Shown: positions 43,630 through 53,777, numbered from the stretch's first letter. The stretch is 64,000 nt of DNA from Thalassotalea sp. Sam97 (GCF_041379765.1 NZ_CP166919.1:2232001-2296000); one strand, 5' to 3'. Numbers and translations: made by a program. Notes: generated from the sequence alone by a model not told the origin.

Positions 43630-45201
43630 TTACGCCATGTGCATTAACATATTGGTTGGCTCTTCTAGGAATGATTTCCACAAGTTACTAAAGCGAGCAA
43701 TGGTGCCACCGTCAATAATGCGATGATCGCCAGACCAGCTCACTTGCATAATTGAGCGCGCTTCAACTTCACCTTTGTCATTAAAGCGCGGGAGTGTTTG
43801 CAGCTTACCTAGTGCCACAATTGCCACTTCAGGCTTATTAATGATTGGTGTTGCCACTGTGCCACCTAAGGCACCAATGTTAGAAATGCTGATAGTACCG
43901 CCTTTTAAATCATCGGTTGATACGCGCCCTTCACGTGCTGATAACGTTAAACGCGTCACCTCTTTAGCGACATCAACGATGGATAACGACTGCACATTTT
44001 TCACGTTTGGTACCAACAACCCGACTTTTGAATCAACGGCCATACCGATATTATGATCATTAAAGTACGTTAACTCGGTACAGTCATCGTTAGGTTGCGA
44101 ATTCATGATTGGGAATTCTTTTAACGCCAGCGACATAGCTTTCATAAAGAACGGCATCATGGTCAGTTTGATGTCTTGCTTGGCGTACACTTCTTTTAAC
44201 TCACTGCGCAGCGCAATCAACTTGGTCATGTCGATTTCTTCACAGTAGGTAAAATGTGGGATGGTGGATACTGACGCCACCATGGCTTTGGCCATTGCCG
44301 CTTTCACACCGCGGATCGGTTCAACACGAGAACCTCCGGTGGTAGCGATGTTGCTTGTTGGTGCTGTTGCCGACGGTGTTGATGCGGCCACGTCGCTGAC
44401 GCCATTAGCAAAGTTACGAACATCGTCTTTAAATACGCGACCTTTAGGGCCAGAACCTGGTACTTGGTGAATATTGACACCAAGCTCTCTTGCAACTCGA
44501 CGCACCGCGGGGCTCGCCAATGCTTTACCATTTTCCGAATTTTGTAGTGCCGATTGTGGCGCAGACGTGACAGCTGCTTTGTTGGCAACAGCCTGTGTAA
44601 CGGGGGCTTGGGTTGGTGTCGGCTCCATTGCCGGTGCAGATACAGCTTCGCCAGCAATCTCAATAGCAAACAGTGGTTCATGAACTTTAGCAATCTCACC
44701 TTTACCATAATAGAGCTTAACGATTTTACCGGCATATTTTGCCGGAATTTGCACAAGCGCTTTATCCGTCATCACATCAACAACAGGTTGATCTTCTTCA
44801 ATGATGTCACCTTCGGCGACAAGCCACTCGACAATTTCACACTCGACAATGCCTTCACCAATATCCGGTAAAATAAAGTCTTCTACTTGCGTTGCAGTCG
44901 ATGCAGGTGTTAGAGCCACCTCTGGTGCCTCGGCAATGTTTTCAGTTTCTGATGTTTGCTCGCCGTTTGGCGTCATAGCAAACAACGGTGCGTGCACTTT
45001 AGCAATATCACCTTGGGCGTAATATAATTTATCAACCACACCTGAATGCATTGCCGGGATCTGTACTAAGGCTTTATCGGTCATCACATCGCATACTGGT
45101 TGATCTTCGACAATATGCTCACCTTCTGACACTAACCATTCGACAATTTCACACTCAACAATACCTTCACCAATGTCCGGTAAAATAAAATCGATACTCA
45201 T
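43630..45201 (-). CDS. bkdB: Branched-chain 2-oxoacid dehydrogenase E2, two lipoyl domains
   Basis: The 523-residue dihydrolipoamide acyltransferase has two lipoyl domains (about 1-77 and 107-183), each with the lipoylated Lys in VMTDKALVQIPA. It then has a peripheral subunit-binding domain (ASPAVRRVARELGVNIHQVPGSG, split) and the catalytic domain with SWSGDHRIIDGGT carrying the active His. Two lipoyl domains distinguish it from most BkdB proteins with one. It is last in an E1alpha-E1beta-E2 operon, 10 bases after E1beta. Confidence 0.93.
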   Translation of the reverse strand: MSIDFILPDIGEGIVECEIVEWLVSEGEHIVEDQPVCDVMTDKALVQIPAMHSGVVDKLYYAQGDIAKVHAPLFAMTPNGEQTSETENIAEAPEVALTPASTATQVEDFILPDIGEGIVECEIVEWLVAEGDIIEEDQPVVDVMTDKALVQIPAKYAGKIVKLYYGKGEIAKVHEPLFAIEIAGEAVSAPAMEPTPTQAPVTQAVANKAAVTSAPQSALQNSENGKALASPAVRRVARELGVNIHQVPGSGPKGRVFKDDVRNFANGVSDVAASTPSATAPTSNIATTGGSRVEPIRGVKAAMAKAMVASVSTIPHFTYCEEIDMTKLIALRSELKEVYAKQDIKLTMMPFFMKAMSLALKEFPIMNSQPNDDCTELTYFNDHNIGMAVDSKVGLLVPNVKNVQSLSIVDVAKEVTRLTLSAREGRVSTDDLKGGTISISNIGALGGTVATPIINKPEVAIVALGKLQTLPRFNDKGEVEARSIMQVSWSGDHRIIDGGTIARFSNLWKSFLEEPTNMLMHMA

Positions 45202-45211
45202 TGTCTTATCC

Positions 45212-46189
45212 TTAGTAATTCACTGATGCCATAATGGCTTCAAATGTTTTCAGCTCATCTGGCATGTATTCTTTTTCATGCGACAGCGGGAATGGCGTGT
45301 CTAGACCGCACACGCGCGCAATAGGTGACTCAAGATGTAAGAAACATTTATCTTGAATCGTCGCAGCAATTTCACCAGCGAAACCACCCGTTAGTGGTGC
45401 CTCGTGGTTAATTAACAAACGCCCGGTCTTTTTCACCGAGTCAGCCACGGTGTCAACATCCCATGGTAAGATTGAACGTAAGTCAATCACCTCACATGAA
45501 ACACCTTGTTTTTCAGCCATTTCAGCCGCTTTTTCAAGGGTTTCCATTTGTGCGCCCCAACCTAACAAAGTGATATCGGTACCTTGCTTGATGACTTCGG
45601 CTTTGCCCAATGGTAATTGGTAATCATCTTCCGGTACTTCACCAACTGATGCACGGTAGAGCTTCTTCGGTTCAAAAAATACCACAGGGTTATCATCGCG
45701 AATCGCCGCTAACAGCAAACCTTTGGCTTGATACGGGTTGCGTGGCACGACAATTTTCAAACCCGGTGTATGGGCAAAATACGCTTCAGGTGATTGAGAA
45801 TGGTACAAACCACCGGCAATCCCCCCGCCATACGGCGTGCGGATCGTTAAGCGTCCAACGTTAAATTCATTACCCGAGCGGTAACGGAATTTCGCAGACT
45901 CGTTTACGATTTGATCAAACGCTGGAAAAATATAATCAGCAAATTGAATTTCAGCAATTGGTCGGCTACCTTGTGCCGCTAAGCCGTTGGCAAAACCTAA
46001 AATACCTTGTTCCACCAATGGTGTGTTGAAACAACGTTGCTTACCGTATTTTTGTTGCAAGTTTGAGGTTGCACGAAAAACACCACCAAAATGACCAACA
46101 TCTTCACCAAAACACAGTGTCGAGTCGTCCTCTGCCATGGCGATATCCAACGCATTGTTGATCGCCTGCAATAAATTCATTTGCGCCAT
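45212..46189 (-). CDS. bkdA2: Branched-chain 2-oxoacid dehydrogenase E1 beta
   Basis: The 325-residue protein forms the E1 heterotetramer with the upstream E1 alpha and decarboxylates branched-chain 2-oxoacids with TPP. It has FGEDVGHFGGVFRAT, VEQGILGFANGLAAQG, ADYIFPAFDQIVNE, SPEAYFAHTPGLKIVVP and the C-terminal transketolase domain with EVIDLRSILPWD. Its start overlaps the E1 alpha stop by one base. Confidence 0.94.
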   Translation of the reverse strand: MAQMNLLQAINNALDIAMAEDDSTLCFGEDVGHFGGVFRATSNLQQKYGKQRCFNTPLVEQGILGFANGLAAQGSRPIAEIQFADYIFPAFDQIVNESAKFRYRSGNEFNVGRLTIRTPYGGGIAGGLYHSQSPEAYFAHTPGLKIVVPRNPYQAKGLLLAAIRDDNPVVFFEPKKLYRASVGEVPEDDYQLPLGKAEVIKQGTDITLLGWGAQMETLEKAAEMAEKQGVSCEVIDLRSILPWDVDTVADSVKKTGRLLINHEAPLTGGFAGEIAATIQDKCFLHLESPIARVCGLDTPFPLSHEKEYMPDELKTFEAIMASVNY

Positions 46190-47373
46190 TACTTAATTCT
46201 CCCTGCCGTCACTGGGTACGCTTGTGGGTACTTCTTGATATGCTCTTTTAACTCACTCAACTGTTGCTCTAGTTGCGGTGTCGGTACGTCGTAAACGTCA
46301 CTAATCAGATCTTCAATCGGCGGCTTGGCGATTTTCTCCGCCACTTTTACGGCTGCCAATATCTCCTCACGGTATTGCTCAAACAATGCCGTATCTTGAG
46401 TTTCATCCCACCAGCCTTGCGCTAGCATCCAGTTTTTCATGCGCAAAATAGGATCGTGCTCTGCATACTTGGCTTCTTCTTCTTTGGTACGGTAACCACT
46501 TGGGTCATCTGAAGTAGAGTGGGCTCCTAAGCGATACGACATGGCTTCAATTAATACCGGTTTACCTTCGCTCACAGCGTAATGACGTGCTTCTTGGGTT
46601 GCCTTTAATACCGCTAGAATGTCGTTACCATCAACGCGAATGGTCTTAATGCCGTAGCCAACACCGCGCGAAGCAATACCATTACCGGCGTATTGCTCAG
46701 TCGATGGTGTTGAAATGGCATAGCCATTGTTACGGCAGAAGAAAATGACGGGGGCTTGGTGCACCGCCGCCATATTAAGGCCTGCGTGGAAATCACCTTC
46801 TGACGCAGCACCTTCACCGATATAACAAATGGTGATGTTGTCTTTACCTTTAAGTTTTTGACCATAAGCATAGCCCGTCGCTTGTGGAACCTGAGTTGCT
46901 AGCGGTGAAGACACAGTCATGTAATGTAATTCGGAAGAGCCGTAGTGAATCGGCATTTGACGGCCTTTGCCCAAATCTTTCTCATTGGAAAACATTTGGT
47001 TCATAAAGTTTTCTAAGCTAAAACCGCGATAAATCAAAGCACCTTGTTCACGGTATTGCGCCATGATCATGTCTTCATCGTCTAATGCGGCGGCACTGCC
47101 AACAACCGCAGCTTCTTCGCCTAGAGCGGCCATATAAAAGCTCAAACGACCTTGGCGTTGTGAGGCAATCATACGCTCGTCCAACACTCGATGAAACGCC
47201 AGTGTTTTATATATTTTAGTTGCATGTGCTTGATCGAGTTCAGGCAAGGCTGCACCATCATACACTGTACCGTCTTGCTTAAGAACTTTTAAAAGTGGGA
47301 TATCGACTGAAAGACCGTCGATATACTCTGGTTGATGGACAACACGGCCCTGTGGATACTTTTCGGTATTCAT
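46189..47373 (-). CDS. bkdA1: Branched-chain 2-oxoacid dehydrogenase E1 alpha
   Basis: GAGAAG about 6 to 8 bases before the ATG at 47373 gives a 394-residue protein starting MNTEKYPQGR; the frame extends upstream to 47415. The TPP motif appears as GEGAASEGDFHAGLNMAAV, with FFCRNNGYAIS following, and the phosphorylation-loop region SYRLGAHSTSDDPSGYR is present. Together with E1 beta and E2 it oxidises 2-oxoacids from Val, Leu and Ile. No E3 gene is adjacent, so a shared lipoamide dehydrogenase is expected. Confidence 0.93.
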   Translation of the reverse strand: MNTEKYPQGRVVHQPEYIDGLSVDIPLLKVLKQDGTVYDGAALPELDQAHATKIYKTLAFHRVLDERMIASQRQGRLSFYMAALGEEAAVVGSAAALDDEDMIMAQYREQGALIYRGFSLENFMNQMFSNEKDLGKGRQMPIHYGSSELHYMTVSSPLATQVPQATGYAYGQKLKGKDNITICYIGEGAASEGDFHAGLNMAAVHQAPVIFFCRNNGYAISTPSTEQYAGNGIASRGVGYGIKTIRVDGNDILAVLKATQEARHYAVSEGKPVLIEAMSYRLGAHSTSDDPSGYRTKEEEAKYAEHDPILRMKNWMLAQGWWDETQDTALFEQYREEILAAVKVAEKIAKPPIEDLISDVYDVPTPQLEQQLSELKEHIKKYPQAYPVTAGRIK

Positions 47374-47634
47374 ATGCTTCTCTTCGTTTTCCGCCGCTTT
47401 AGCATAAGCAAGCACTTATATTTCAAGCGTTTAAAACATACTTTACTGAGTTTACTATGATGCGTTTTGGGACGCGACTCAGCTCATTTTTTTGATAGGC
47501 TGAACTTTACAATCAGCTTTGCGAGCTTGCAATTTTTTGCGTAAATTTAGCCGGTATAGAACAAAGCGACTGGCAATAATGCTTTACAGTTAACCAGCCG
47601 CCGAACTTGAAGATACAGAGCAGGATGGCGCCCG

Positions 47635-48693
47635 CTAACTTAGCGTCGTCGGAATCACGGTAAGTAGTGCGCGTTGCCCCTTGGCCACTTTTGCGTTAGG
47701 GAAAATAATTGCTTCGCCTGCAGCACTAACGCGATGCTCCTTTTCGCCATCAGTGGCGAGTAAGTAATCCAGTGGGTAATCGGTAAAATTCAGTGCATCG
47801 TCGGCAAAGTGCAAAGCAAAGCGGTCGGTTTCTCGGTTGATGGTTTTAAATATCTTGAACAGATTGAAGTCATTTTCCACAAACGGCTTTAAAGCTAAAT
47901 CTTGGCCAGCCAGCAGACGATATAACGTTTGCTGGCAAGCTACGAAGTTACCCATGTCATTTTCACCGAACGGGCGAACTTTACCAAGCTCTACAGTAAA
48001 AGCATGCGCTTGAAACTCGTTACTTGAGAAATAACTGAATGTGGTTGTCGGTGATTCTGATAACAAGATGGTATTGACACCACACGCGGCCATGATTTGT
48101 AACTGTCGTTTGTCGCGAGGCTTACCATGTAAATACGGGTAAACCGCAAACTTATCATTTTTAGAACCTCGAATGGCGGTGTGCAAATCATAATGTAAGC
48201 GAGTACGGCCAGAATCAATGCTACCGCCTTGATCGAAAAAGTCGCGAACAAAATCCTCTAACATTTTGGCGCGAATACGCTCATCGTTACATAAACCTGG
48301 ACCATCACTATGAGCGCCACTAAACAAGCGATTTAAGTTTTCTTCAACAAAACGTTTGCCAATATTAATGGCGGCGGGGTTACCAAACAAAAACAACACT
48401 CGCTGTTTAAGCTCTAAATCGCCCTGAATAATGTGTTGAATTAAGCGCTGACAAATCTCAATTGGTGCCGTTTCATTGCCATGAACCGCTGACGATAACA
48501 CCACATCGGTGTCGGTATCACCATCAACCGGTTCAAAACTGATCACGCCGGTATCAAGGACGCTCATCAATATTTGTCGACGACCACCGTCAAATGTTAA
48601 GTGGTGAGTAAAAGGCTCTAATGAATCGGGATGTTGGCGAGTAATAAGAAGAAAGTCACCGTGCGACAGAAGTTGTTGTTTTATAGTAGACAC
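47635..48693 (-). CDS. astE: Succinylglutamate desuccinylase
   Basis: The 352-residue zinc enzyme removes succinate from succinylglutamate, the last step of the arginine succinyltransferase pathway. The zinc motif is SSAVHGNETAPIEIC (His and Glu), with NPAAINIGKRFVEENLNRLF after it and the second His in YDLHTAIRGS. It is separated from astB by 27 kb and lies alone. Confidence 0.95.
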   Translation of the reverse strand: MSTIKQQLLSHGDFLLITRQHPDSLEPFTHHLTFDGGRRQILMSVLDTGVISFEPVDGDTDTDVVLSSAVHGNETAPIEICQRLIQHIIQGDLELKQRVLFLFGNPAAINIGKRFVEENLNRLFSGAHSDGPGLCNDERIRAKMLEDFVRDFFDQGGSIDSGRTRLHYDLHTAIRGSKNDKFAVYPYLHGKPRDKRQLQIMAACGVNTILLSESPTTTFSYFSSNEFQAHAFTVELGKVRPFGENDMGNFVACQQTLYRLLAGQDLALKPFVENDFNLFKIFKTINRETDRFALHFADDALNFTDYPLDYLLATDGEKEHRVSAAGEAIIFPNAKVAKGQRALLTVIPTTLS

Positions 48694-48892
48694 TGTAAAT
48701 CTTGCTGTGAAAAAATGATGACCTTAGTGTAGATGATGTCTATCGTCCTAGACAAGAGCTGACAAGATAACTCAGCGCGATAACTTGGCAACAAAGCGTA
48801 ACAATCATGAACAGTGAATGCTGATAAAAATACAGCTGTACAATACCCTTGTAATATCAGCAAAGAATGCATCACGGATTGTTTATCTGGCA

Positions 48893-48922
48893 GAAAAAAG
48901 AAAAGGACTCATATATGAGCCC
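48893..48922 (-). terminator. pgm terminator
   Basis: On the minus strand GGGCTCAT pairs with ATGAGTCC (one G-U pair) and is followed by TTTTCTTTTTT, 25 bases after the pgm stop. Confidence 0.65.
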
Positions 48923-48946
48923 TCTCCATACAGTGTTGCGAGGAGA

Positions 48947-50593
48947 TTATAAGCCTGCTTTGTTAAATGCGGCAGATACCAGCAGCTTAGCTTCGGCAAA
49001 TATGCGCTCTAAATGGGCCTGATCAATAAAACTTTCACCATATATTTTATAAATTTCTTCAGTACCCGATGGACGAGCGGCAAACCAACCATTGTCGGCC
49101 ACCACTTTTACCCCACCAATGGCAGCATCATTACCTGGTGCGTGACTTAATACGGCTTTGATCGGTTCACCGGCTAAGGTATCTTGCGTGACGTCATCGG
49201 CTGATAAATTCGTTAATACCGCTTTTTGCGCCGTTGTTGCCACCGCTTCAACACGGCCGTAACACGACTCACCTAGCTCACCGGCAAGCTCAAGATACCA
49301 TTGATATGGATCTTTTCCGGTTACCGCTAAAATTTCTGCCGCCAATAAGCACATCACAAAGCCGTCTTTATCGGTTGTCCAACAGCTGCCATCTTTAGCG
49401 AGAAACGATGCACCAGCACTCTCTTCACCACCAAAGCCATAACTTCCATCTTTTAGCCCATCAACAAACCATTTAAAACCAACCGGTACTTCCGACAATG
49501 GCTTATCAAGCTTTGCCGCCAAACGATCTATCAATGAACTCGACACTAACGTCTTACCTATTTTGGCTGTCTCAGGCCAAGCACGTTGGGTAAATAAATA
49601 ATGAATCGCTACCGCTAAGTAATGGTTTGGATTCATCAAGCCACCCATTTTGGTGACGATACCGTGGCGGTCAAAATCTGGATCGTTGCCAACGCTGATG
49701 TCAAAATCATCTTTCATCGCAATCAGTCCGGCCATCGCATACGGTGACGAACAATCCATGCGGATTTTGCCGTCTTTATCTAGTGGCATAAAGGCAAAGC
49801 TGGCATCAACAACTGGATTGACGATCTCAATATCAAGCTTGTACATGTCTTTGATCACCGGCCAGTAGTCGATACCTGAACCACCAAGTGGGTCGACACC
49901 GATTTTCACACCCGCATCACGGATAGCATCCATATCAACAACTTGCGCCAACTCTTTAGCATAAAACTCGATAAAATCTTGCTTAGTCAGTAGTGGCGAT
50001 GCCAAGGCTTGCTCAAAGGTTAATTGCTTGACGCCTGCCAAATTTTTAGCCAGCAATTCATTTGCACGCTGCTCAATTTGCTTGGTAATACCGCCTTCGG
50101 CTGGGCCACCATGCGGTGGATTATATTTTATGCCACCATCCGCTGGAGGGTTATGTGATGGGGTGATAATCAAACCATCAGCAATGCTCTCATGGTGCTT
50201 GTTATGGACAATAATTAAGCGAGAAATAACGGGCGTTGGCGTGTAACCTTGATCTTCTTGAATAACGACAGGCACACCGTTCGCAATCAAGACACTGATC
50301 GCTGAAATAAATGCCGGTTCAGACAGTGCATGCGTATCCTTACCTATAAATAGCGGCCCGGTAAAACCTTGCTGTTGACGATATTCAGCAACCGCCTGGC
50401 AAATAGCCAGTATATGTGGCTCGTTAAAGTTACGTTTAGCCGCACTGCCTCGGTGTCCTGATGTACCAAAACCTACGCGCTGTTCGGCAACGCTAACATC
50501 TGGCTTTAGTTGGTAATAATCACAGGTTAATTTGGCAATATTAATGCGATCTTCTGGTCGAGCTGGTTTGCCTGCACACTCATGTACACTCAT
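48947..50593 (-). CDS. pgm: Phosphoglucomutase (alpha-D-glucose phosphate-specific)
   Basis: The 548-residue enzyme interconverts glucose 1-phosphate and glucose 6-phosphate. The phospho-Ser is in IITPSHNPPADGG, the metal loop in VGNDPDFDRHGIV, the sugar loop in GFGGEESAG, and the phosphate loop in FAARPSGTEEIYKIY. Length matches E. coli Pgm (546). It lies downstream of seqA with a 75-base gap, as in E. coli. Confidence 0.97.
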   Translation of the reverse strand: MSVHECAGKPARPEDRINIAKLTCDYYQLKPDVSVAEQRVGFGTSGHRGSAAKRNFNEPHILAICQAVAEYRQQQGFTGPLFIGKDTHALSEPAFISAISVLIANGVPVVIQEDQGYTPTPVISRLIIVHNKHHESIADGLIITPSHNPPADGGIKYNPPHGGPAEGGITKQIEQRANELLAKNLAGVKQLTFEQALASPLLTKQDFIEFYAKELAQVVDMDAIRDAGVKIGVDPLGGSGIDYWPVIKDMYKLDIEIVNPVVDASFAFMPLDKDGKIRMDCSSPYAMAGLIAMKDDFDISVGNDPDFDRHGIVTKMGGLMNPNHYLAVAIHYLFTQRAWPETAKIGKTLVSSSLIDRLAAKLDKPLSEVPVGFKWFVDGLKDGSYGFGGEESAGASFLAKDGSCWTTDKDGFVMCLLAAEILAVTGKDPYQWYLELAGELGESCYGRVEAVATTAQKAVLTNLSADDVTQDTLAGEPIKAVLSHAPGNDAAIGGVKVVADNGWFAARPSGTEEIYKIYGESFIDQAHLERIFAEAKLLVSAAFNKAGL

Positions 50594-50668
50594 TATTTGT
50601 CCTTAATAAAATGGGCTAATGTTATTTTGCTATCTTGCTTTTATATGGCTATCTAATAAGTCGCTATA

Positions 50669-51310
50669 TTACAGCATCTCGCGAATACGCTCTGCGTCGC
50701 TCGCGGCATAGCCAAGCGCAACCGCGACATCGGTTAACATACGCTTTTTCTTGGTGGTGTTCGAATTGGTGATCACCCAGTACTCGCTATTTGGAATCAA
50801 CTTAGGTTTAGTCGAACTACCAGCTTCACGAAGTGCTTCGTCGCTTTTGGCAAAATACAAACGATCACGACCACGAATATCCAGCACTTGCTCAAATTCG
50901 CCTTTATGGACTCGATACAGATTCGATAAAATCAATAAAAAGCGACCTACGGCACCTCGTTGTGCTGCAAGTTCTTCTTTATTAATCAAATCAAATACGT
51001 TTTGAATTTCACTTGTTTTATTTTCGCTTGATAATGGTGCCGCAGTATCACTTGCTTGCACTACTTCAACATTGTCTTGTTCGATGTCATCTGCGCGAGC
51101 AACATCGCTAACCGTTTCGTCGCTATCACTGTGCTCAGCGACAGCTTCTGCTTCTGGGCGAGTCGCGGCGACAGGCATTGTATGTTCGATATCTTGATTG
51201 CGGTCAAGTTGCAGTAGGCGACGCAAAATATCTGAGGCACTCTCACCAATAAATTTCGTGTTACCTGCGATATATTGATATAATTCGTCATCTATTTCGA
51301 TGGTTTTCAT
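50669..51310 (-). CDS. seqA: Negative modulator of replication initiation SeqA
   Basis: The 213-residue protein has the N-terminal oligomerisation domain (MKTIEIDDELYQYIAG and SASDILRRLL). A variable acidic linker of about 80 residues follows, longer than in E. coli SeqA (181 residues total). The C-terminal domain binds hemimethylated GATC (VLDIRGRDRLYFAKS and YWVITNSNTTKKKRMLTDV, split). It sequesters new origins and implies a Dam-methylating organism. Confidence 0.95.
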   Translation of the reverse strand: MKTIEIDDELYQYIAGNTKFIGESASDILRRLLQLDRNQDIEHTMPVAATRPEAEAVAEHSDSDETVSDVARADDIEQDNVEVVQASDTAAPLSSENKTSEIQNVFDLINKEELAAQRGAVGRFLLILSNLYRVHKGEFEQVLDIRGRDRLYFAKSDEALREAGSSTKPKLIPNSEYWVITNSNTTKKKRMLTDVAVALGYAASDAERIREML

Positions 51311-51385
51311 GAAGTTCCCATTCTGTTATTTTTTCTGGCAAGCAAGTGATAACCGCCACCTGTTTGCCACATTATCTGGCACGTA

Positions 51386-51417
51386 ACGAAATATCTCGGC
51401 TTCGGTACATATTTCGT
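51386..51417. other. Palindromic element between seqA and ybfF
   Basis: ACGAAATAT (51386-51394) and ATATTTCGT (51409-51417) form a perfect 9-bp inverted repeat with a 14-base centre, in the divergent promoter region. It could be an operator or a hairpin in a leader; nothing identifies a regulator. Confidence 0.45.
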
Positions 51418-51571
51418 CGAAAACTGCTTCGATTATAACGACCTTACTCACAACTCTCTACCCTGTAATGACGACAAATAACAGTTTTTTCTAAGGAAAA
51501 ACAAATTTGCGCAGAAATTGCCAGTAAATTGTTTTAAAATGCCGGCCCAAACAGGCGAAACACTCTAAATT

Positions 51572-52342
51572 ATGACTCAACACAGTATGCTTCATCATAA
51601 AGTCACCGGTTCTGGTGAACCTGTCGTGGTTATTCACGGTTTATTTGGCAGTATGGAAAACCTAAACATGATCAGCCGCCCTTTGGCGCAGCAGTATCAG
51701 GTAATAAGTGTTGATGTGCGAAATCATGGCAAGTCTTTTCATCATGACGAGATGACATACCCTGCAATGGCGAGCGATGTCATTGCGTTGTTAGATCATT
51801 TAAATATTGAGTCGGCAAGCTTTTTAGGCCACTCGATGGGTGGCAAAATTGCCATGACAATTGCCTTACAACACCCACAACGCATCAATAAATTGATGAT
51901 TGCTGACATTGCGCCTGTAACCTACCCTCCGCACCACAATGACATCATCAACGGCCTGCAAGCAGTTGATTTACAAAACATCAACGGTCGTAAGCAAGCC
52001 GATGAACAACTTAGCCAAGCGGTAGGTGACGCGTCGGTTCGGCAATTTCTACTGAAAAATCTTGCTCAAGATGATAACGGTTATGCTTGGCGTGTTAATT
52101 TAGACGTGATCCAAGAGAAATACTCTGACATCGCAGCGGGTTTTACCGACGGTTGTTTTACTGGTGATACCTTATTCATCAAAGGTGGTGAGTCAAATTA
52201 CATTACTGCGGAACACCAAGGGATTATTAGGTCTTTATTCCCGAATGCAAAAGCAAAAATAATCCAAGGCGCAGGCCATTGGCTTCATGCTGAAAAGCCG
52301 ATTGCGTTTAATAAAATTGTTAGCGATTTTTTGCAATCGTAA
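51572..52342 (+). CDS. ybfF: Alpha/beta-hydrolase esterase YbfF
   Basis: The 256-residue esterase has the oxyanion HGLFGSMEN, the nucleophile Ser in GHSMGGKIAM and the catalytic His in GAGHWLHAEKP. It is the YbfF type, acting on acyl-CoA and short esters in E. coli, and stands divergent from seqA as there. Confidence 0.94.
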   Translation: MTQHSMLHHKVTGSGEPVVVIHGLFGSMENLNMISRPLAQQYQVISVDVRNHGKSFHHDEMTYPAMASDVIALLDHLNIESASFLGHSMGGKIAMTIALQHPQRINKLMIADIAPVTYPPHHNDIINGLQAVDLQNINGRKQADEQLSQAVGDASVRQFLLKNLAQDDNGYAWRVNLDVIQEKYSDIAAGFTDGCFTGDTLFIKGGESNYITAEHQGIIRSLFPNAKAKIIQGAGHWLHAEKPIAFNKIVSDFLQS

Positions 52343-52425
52343 TTTTCAGATAAAAAGCATTATATGACGGTACATTTAGCCATGATCTTATGCTATAGTG
52401 CCGCCGTAATTTTGTAGGGTGAAGT

Positions 52426-52647
52426 ATGCTTTCCGAACACTTAGAATTAATCGAGTCTATTGGCCTTAACCTATTTTTTGTTGTTATTTTCTTCTTTATT
52501 GGTATGTCGATACACGATGTGATGAAGAAAAATGATGTACCTAAAAAAGGTCGTTATGTCGTTTATTTTGTTTTATTCCTTGGATGTGCAGGCTTCATTG
52601 CCAAAGGAATCATCCAATTTATTTGGGAAAGTCAGGGAATAGGATAG
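52426..52647 (+). CDS. DUF2788 small membrane protein
   Basis: The 73-residue protein has two membrane helices (about 14-32 and 45-66) separated by a basic loop VMKKNDVPKKGRYV. It matches DUF2788, found between ybfF and ybfE in many marine gammaproteobacteria. The stop is 4 bases before ybfE, suggesting cotranscription. Function is unknown. Confidence 0.85.
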   Translation: MLSEHLELIESIGLNLFFVVIFFFIGMSIHDVMKKNDVPKKGRYVVYFVLFLGCAGFIAKGIIQFIWESQGIG

Positions 52648-52651
52648 AATT

Positions 52652-52930
52652 ATGGCTAAAGAAGCAGCAGATTTGACAACCATTGATTTGTTTGTCGATG
52701 AAAAGCGTCCTGGTCGCCCACGAACAAACCCTTACCCGCGTGAAGTGCAGGTAAAGATCAACAAGCGTAATCAGGTTAAGCGTGATAAAAACAAAGGTTT
52801 AAAGCGCGTAGAGTTTAAAGTTCATCAAGATTTATTTACTCAACTTGATGACATGGCAAAAGATAAAGGCGTAAGTCGCAGTGACCTTATTGAGTCACTA
52901 TTAACAGCGGCATTAACGTCTGGTAAGTAA
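52652..52930 (+). CDS. ybfE: LexA-regulated protein YbfE
   Basis: The 92-residue protein matches E. coli YbfE, including VDEKRPGRPRTNPYPREVQ and a ribbon-helix-helix C-terminus (VEFKVHQDLFTQLDDMAKDKGVSRSDLIE, split). The family name comes from SOS control in E. coli. I see no LexA box immediately upstream here, so regulation may differ. It directly precedes fldA. Confidence 0.92.
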   Translation: MAKEAADLTTIDLFVDEKRPGRPRTNPYPREVQVKINKRNQVKRDKNKGLKRVEFKVHQDLFTQLDDMAKDKGVSRSDLIESLLTAALTSGK

Positions 52931-52951
52931 TTAACAAAAGGTTAGAAATTC

Positions 52952-53479
52952 ATGGCAACTGTCGGTCTATTTTTTGGTAGTGATACAGGCAACACGGAAG
53001 CTGTTGCAAAGATGATCCAGAAAAAACTGGGAAAGAAAAACGTCGAAGTTAAAGATATTGCCAAAAGTACCAAAGAAGATATCGCTGAGTTCGATCTGTT
53101 GATCCTTGGCATTCCTACATGGTACTACGGTGAAAACCAATGTGATTGGGACGACTTCTTACCGGAATTGGAAGAAATTGATTTTACCGACAAACTTGTG
53201 GCTATTTTCGGCTTAGGCGATCAAGAAGATTACGCTGAGTACTTTGTTGATGCAATGGCACCACTGCGCGATATCGTTGAAGCGAAAGGCGCTATCGTAG
53301 TTGGTGGCTGGTCTACCGAAGGTTACGAATTTGAAGCGTCAAAAGCCTTGTTAGACGATAATACCTTTATTGGTTTAGCCATTGACGAAGATCGTCAACC
53401 AGAACTAACCGAAGAGCGTGTCGACGCTTGGATTGCCCAGCTAATGGATGAAATGGCATTATCGGAATTGCTAGACTAA
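52952..53479 (+). CDS. fldA: Flavodoxin
   Basis: The 175-residue protein is a long-chain flavodoxin: FMN phosphate loop GSDTGNTEAVAK (9-20), isoalloxazine loops around IPTWYYGENQCDWDD (split) and FGLGDQEDYAEYF. It carries electrons for reductive enzymes and substitutes for ferredoxin when iron is low. Its neighbour fur suggests iron-linked control as in E. coli. Confidence 0.96.
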   Translation: MATVGLFFGSDTGNTEAVAKMIQKKLGKKNVEVKDIAKSTKEDIAEFDLLILGIPTWYYGENQCDWDDFLPELEEIDFTDKLVAIFGLGDQEDYAEYFVDAMAPLRDIVEAKGAIVVGGWSTEGYEFEASKALLDDNTFIGLAIDEDRQPELTEERVDAWIAQLMDEMALSELLD

Positions 53480-53508
53480 TTCGTTAGGCTTACGGTCTTA
53501 TTCATCAT

Positions 53509-53536
53509 TAAGCGCCAGTTACAGGCGCTTTTTTTA
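53509..53536 (+). terminator. fldA terminator
   Basis: AGCGCC (53511-53516) pairs with GGCGCT (53524-53529) and runs into eight T residues, 30 bases after fldA. Confidence 0.8.
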
Positions 53537-53777
53537 TGCCTGTTATTAAACACAAAAACACCAAATGATATCGCAGACTACCACTCAATCCCCTCTGCTC
53601 AGGTCAACACAAGGCGTATTTAACCCTATGATTTATGTTGGTATTGTCCGTATATTTGAAAAAAGTACCGTTAATTAACGCTTTTATAGGTTATTGCAAA
53701 GAATTCGTAATAAAGGGTTTTAACCCGGGTCAATACTCCCTATAATCGTTGTAGTTTTACCGATAATTAAGTTGTTT

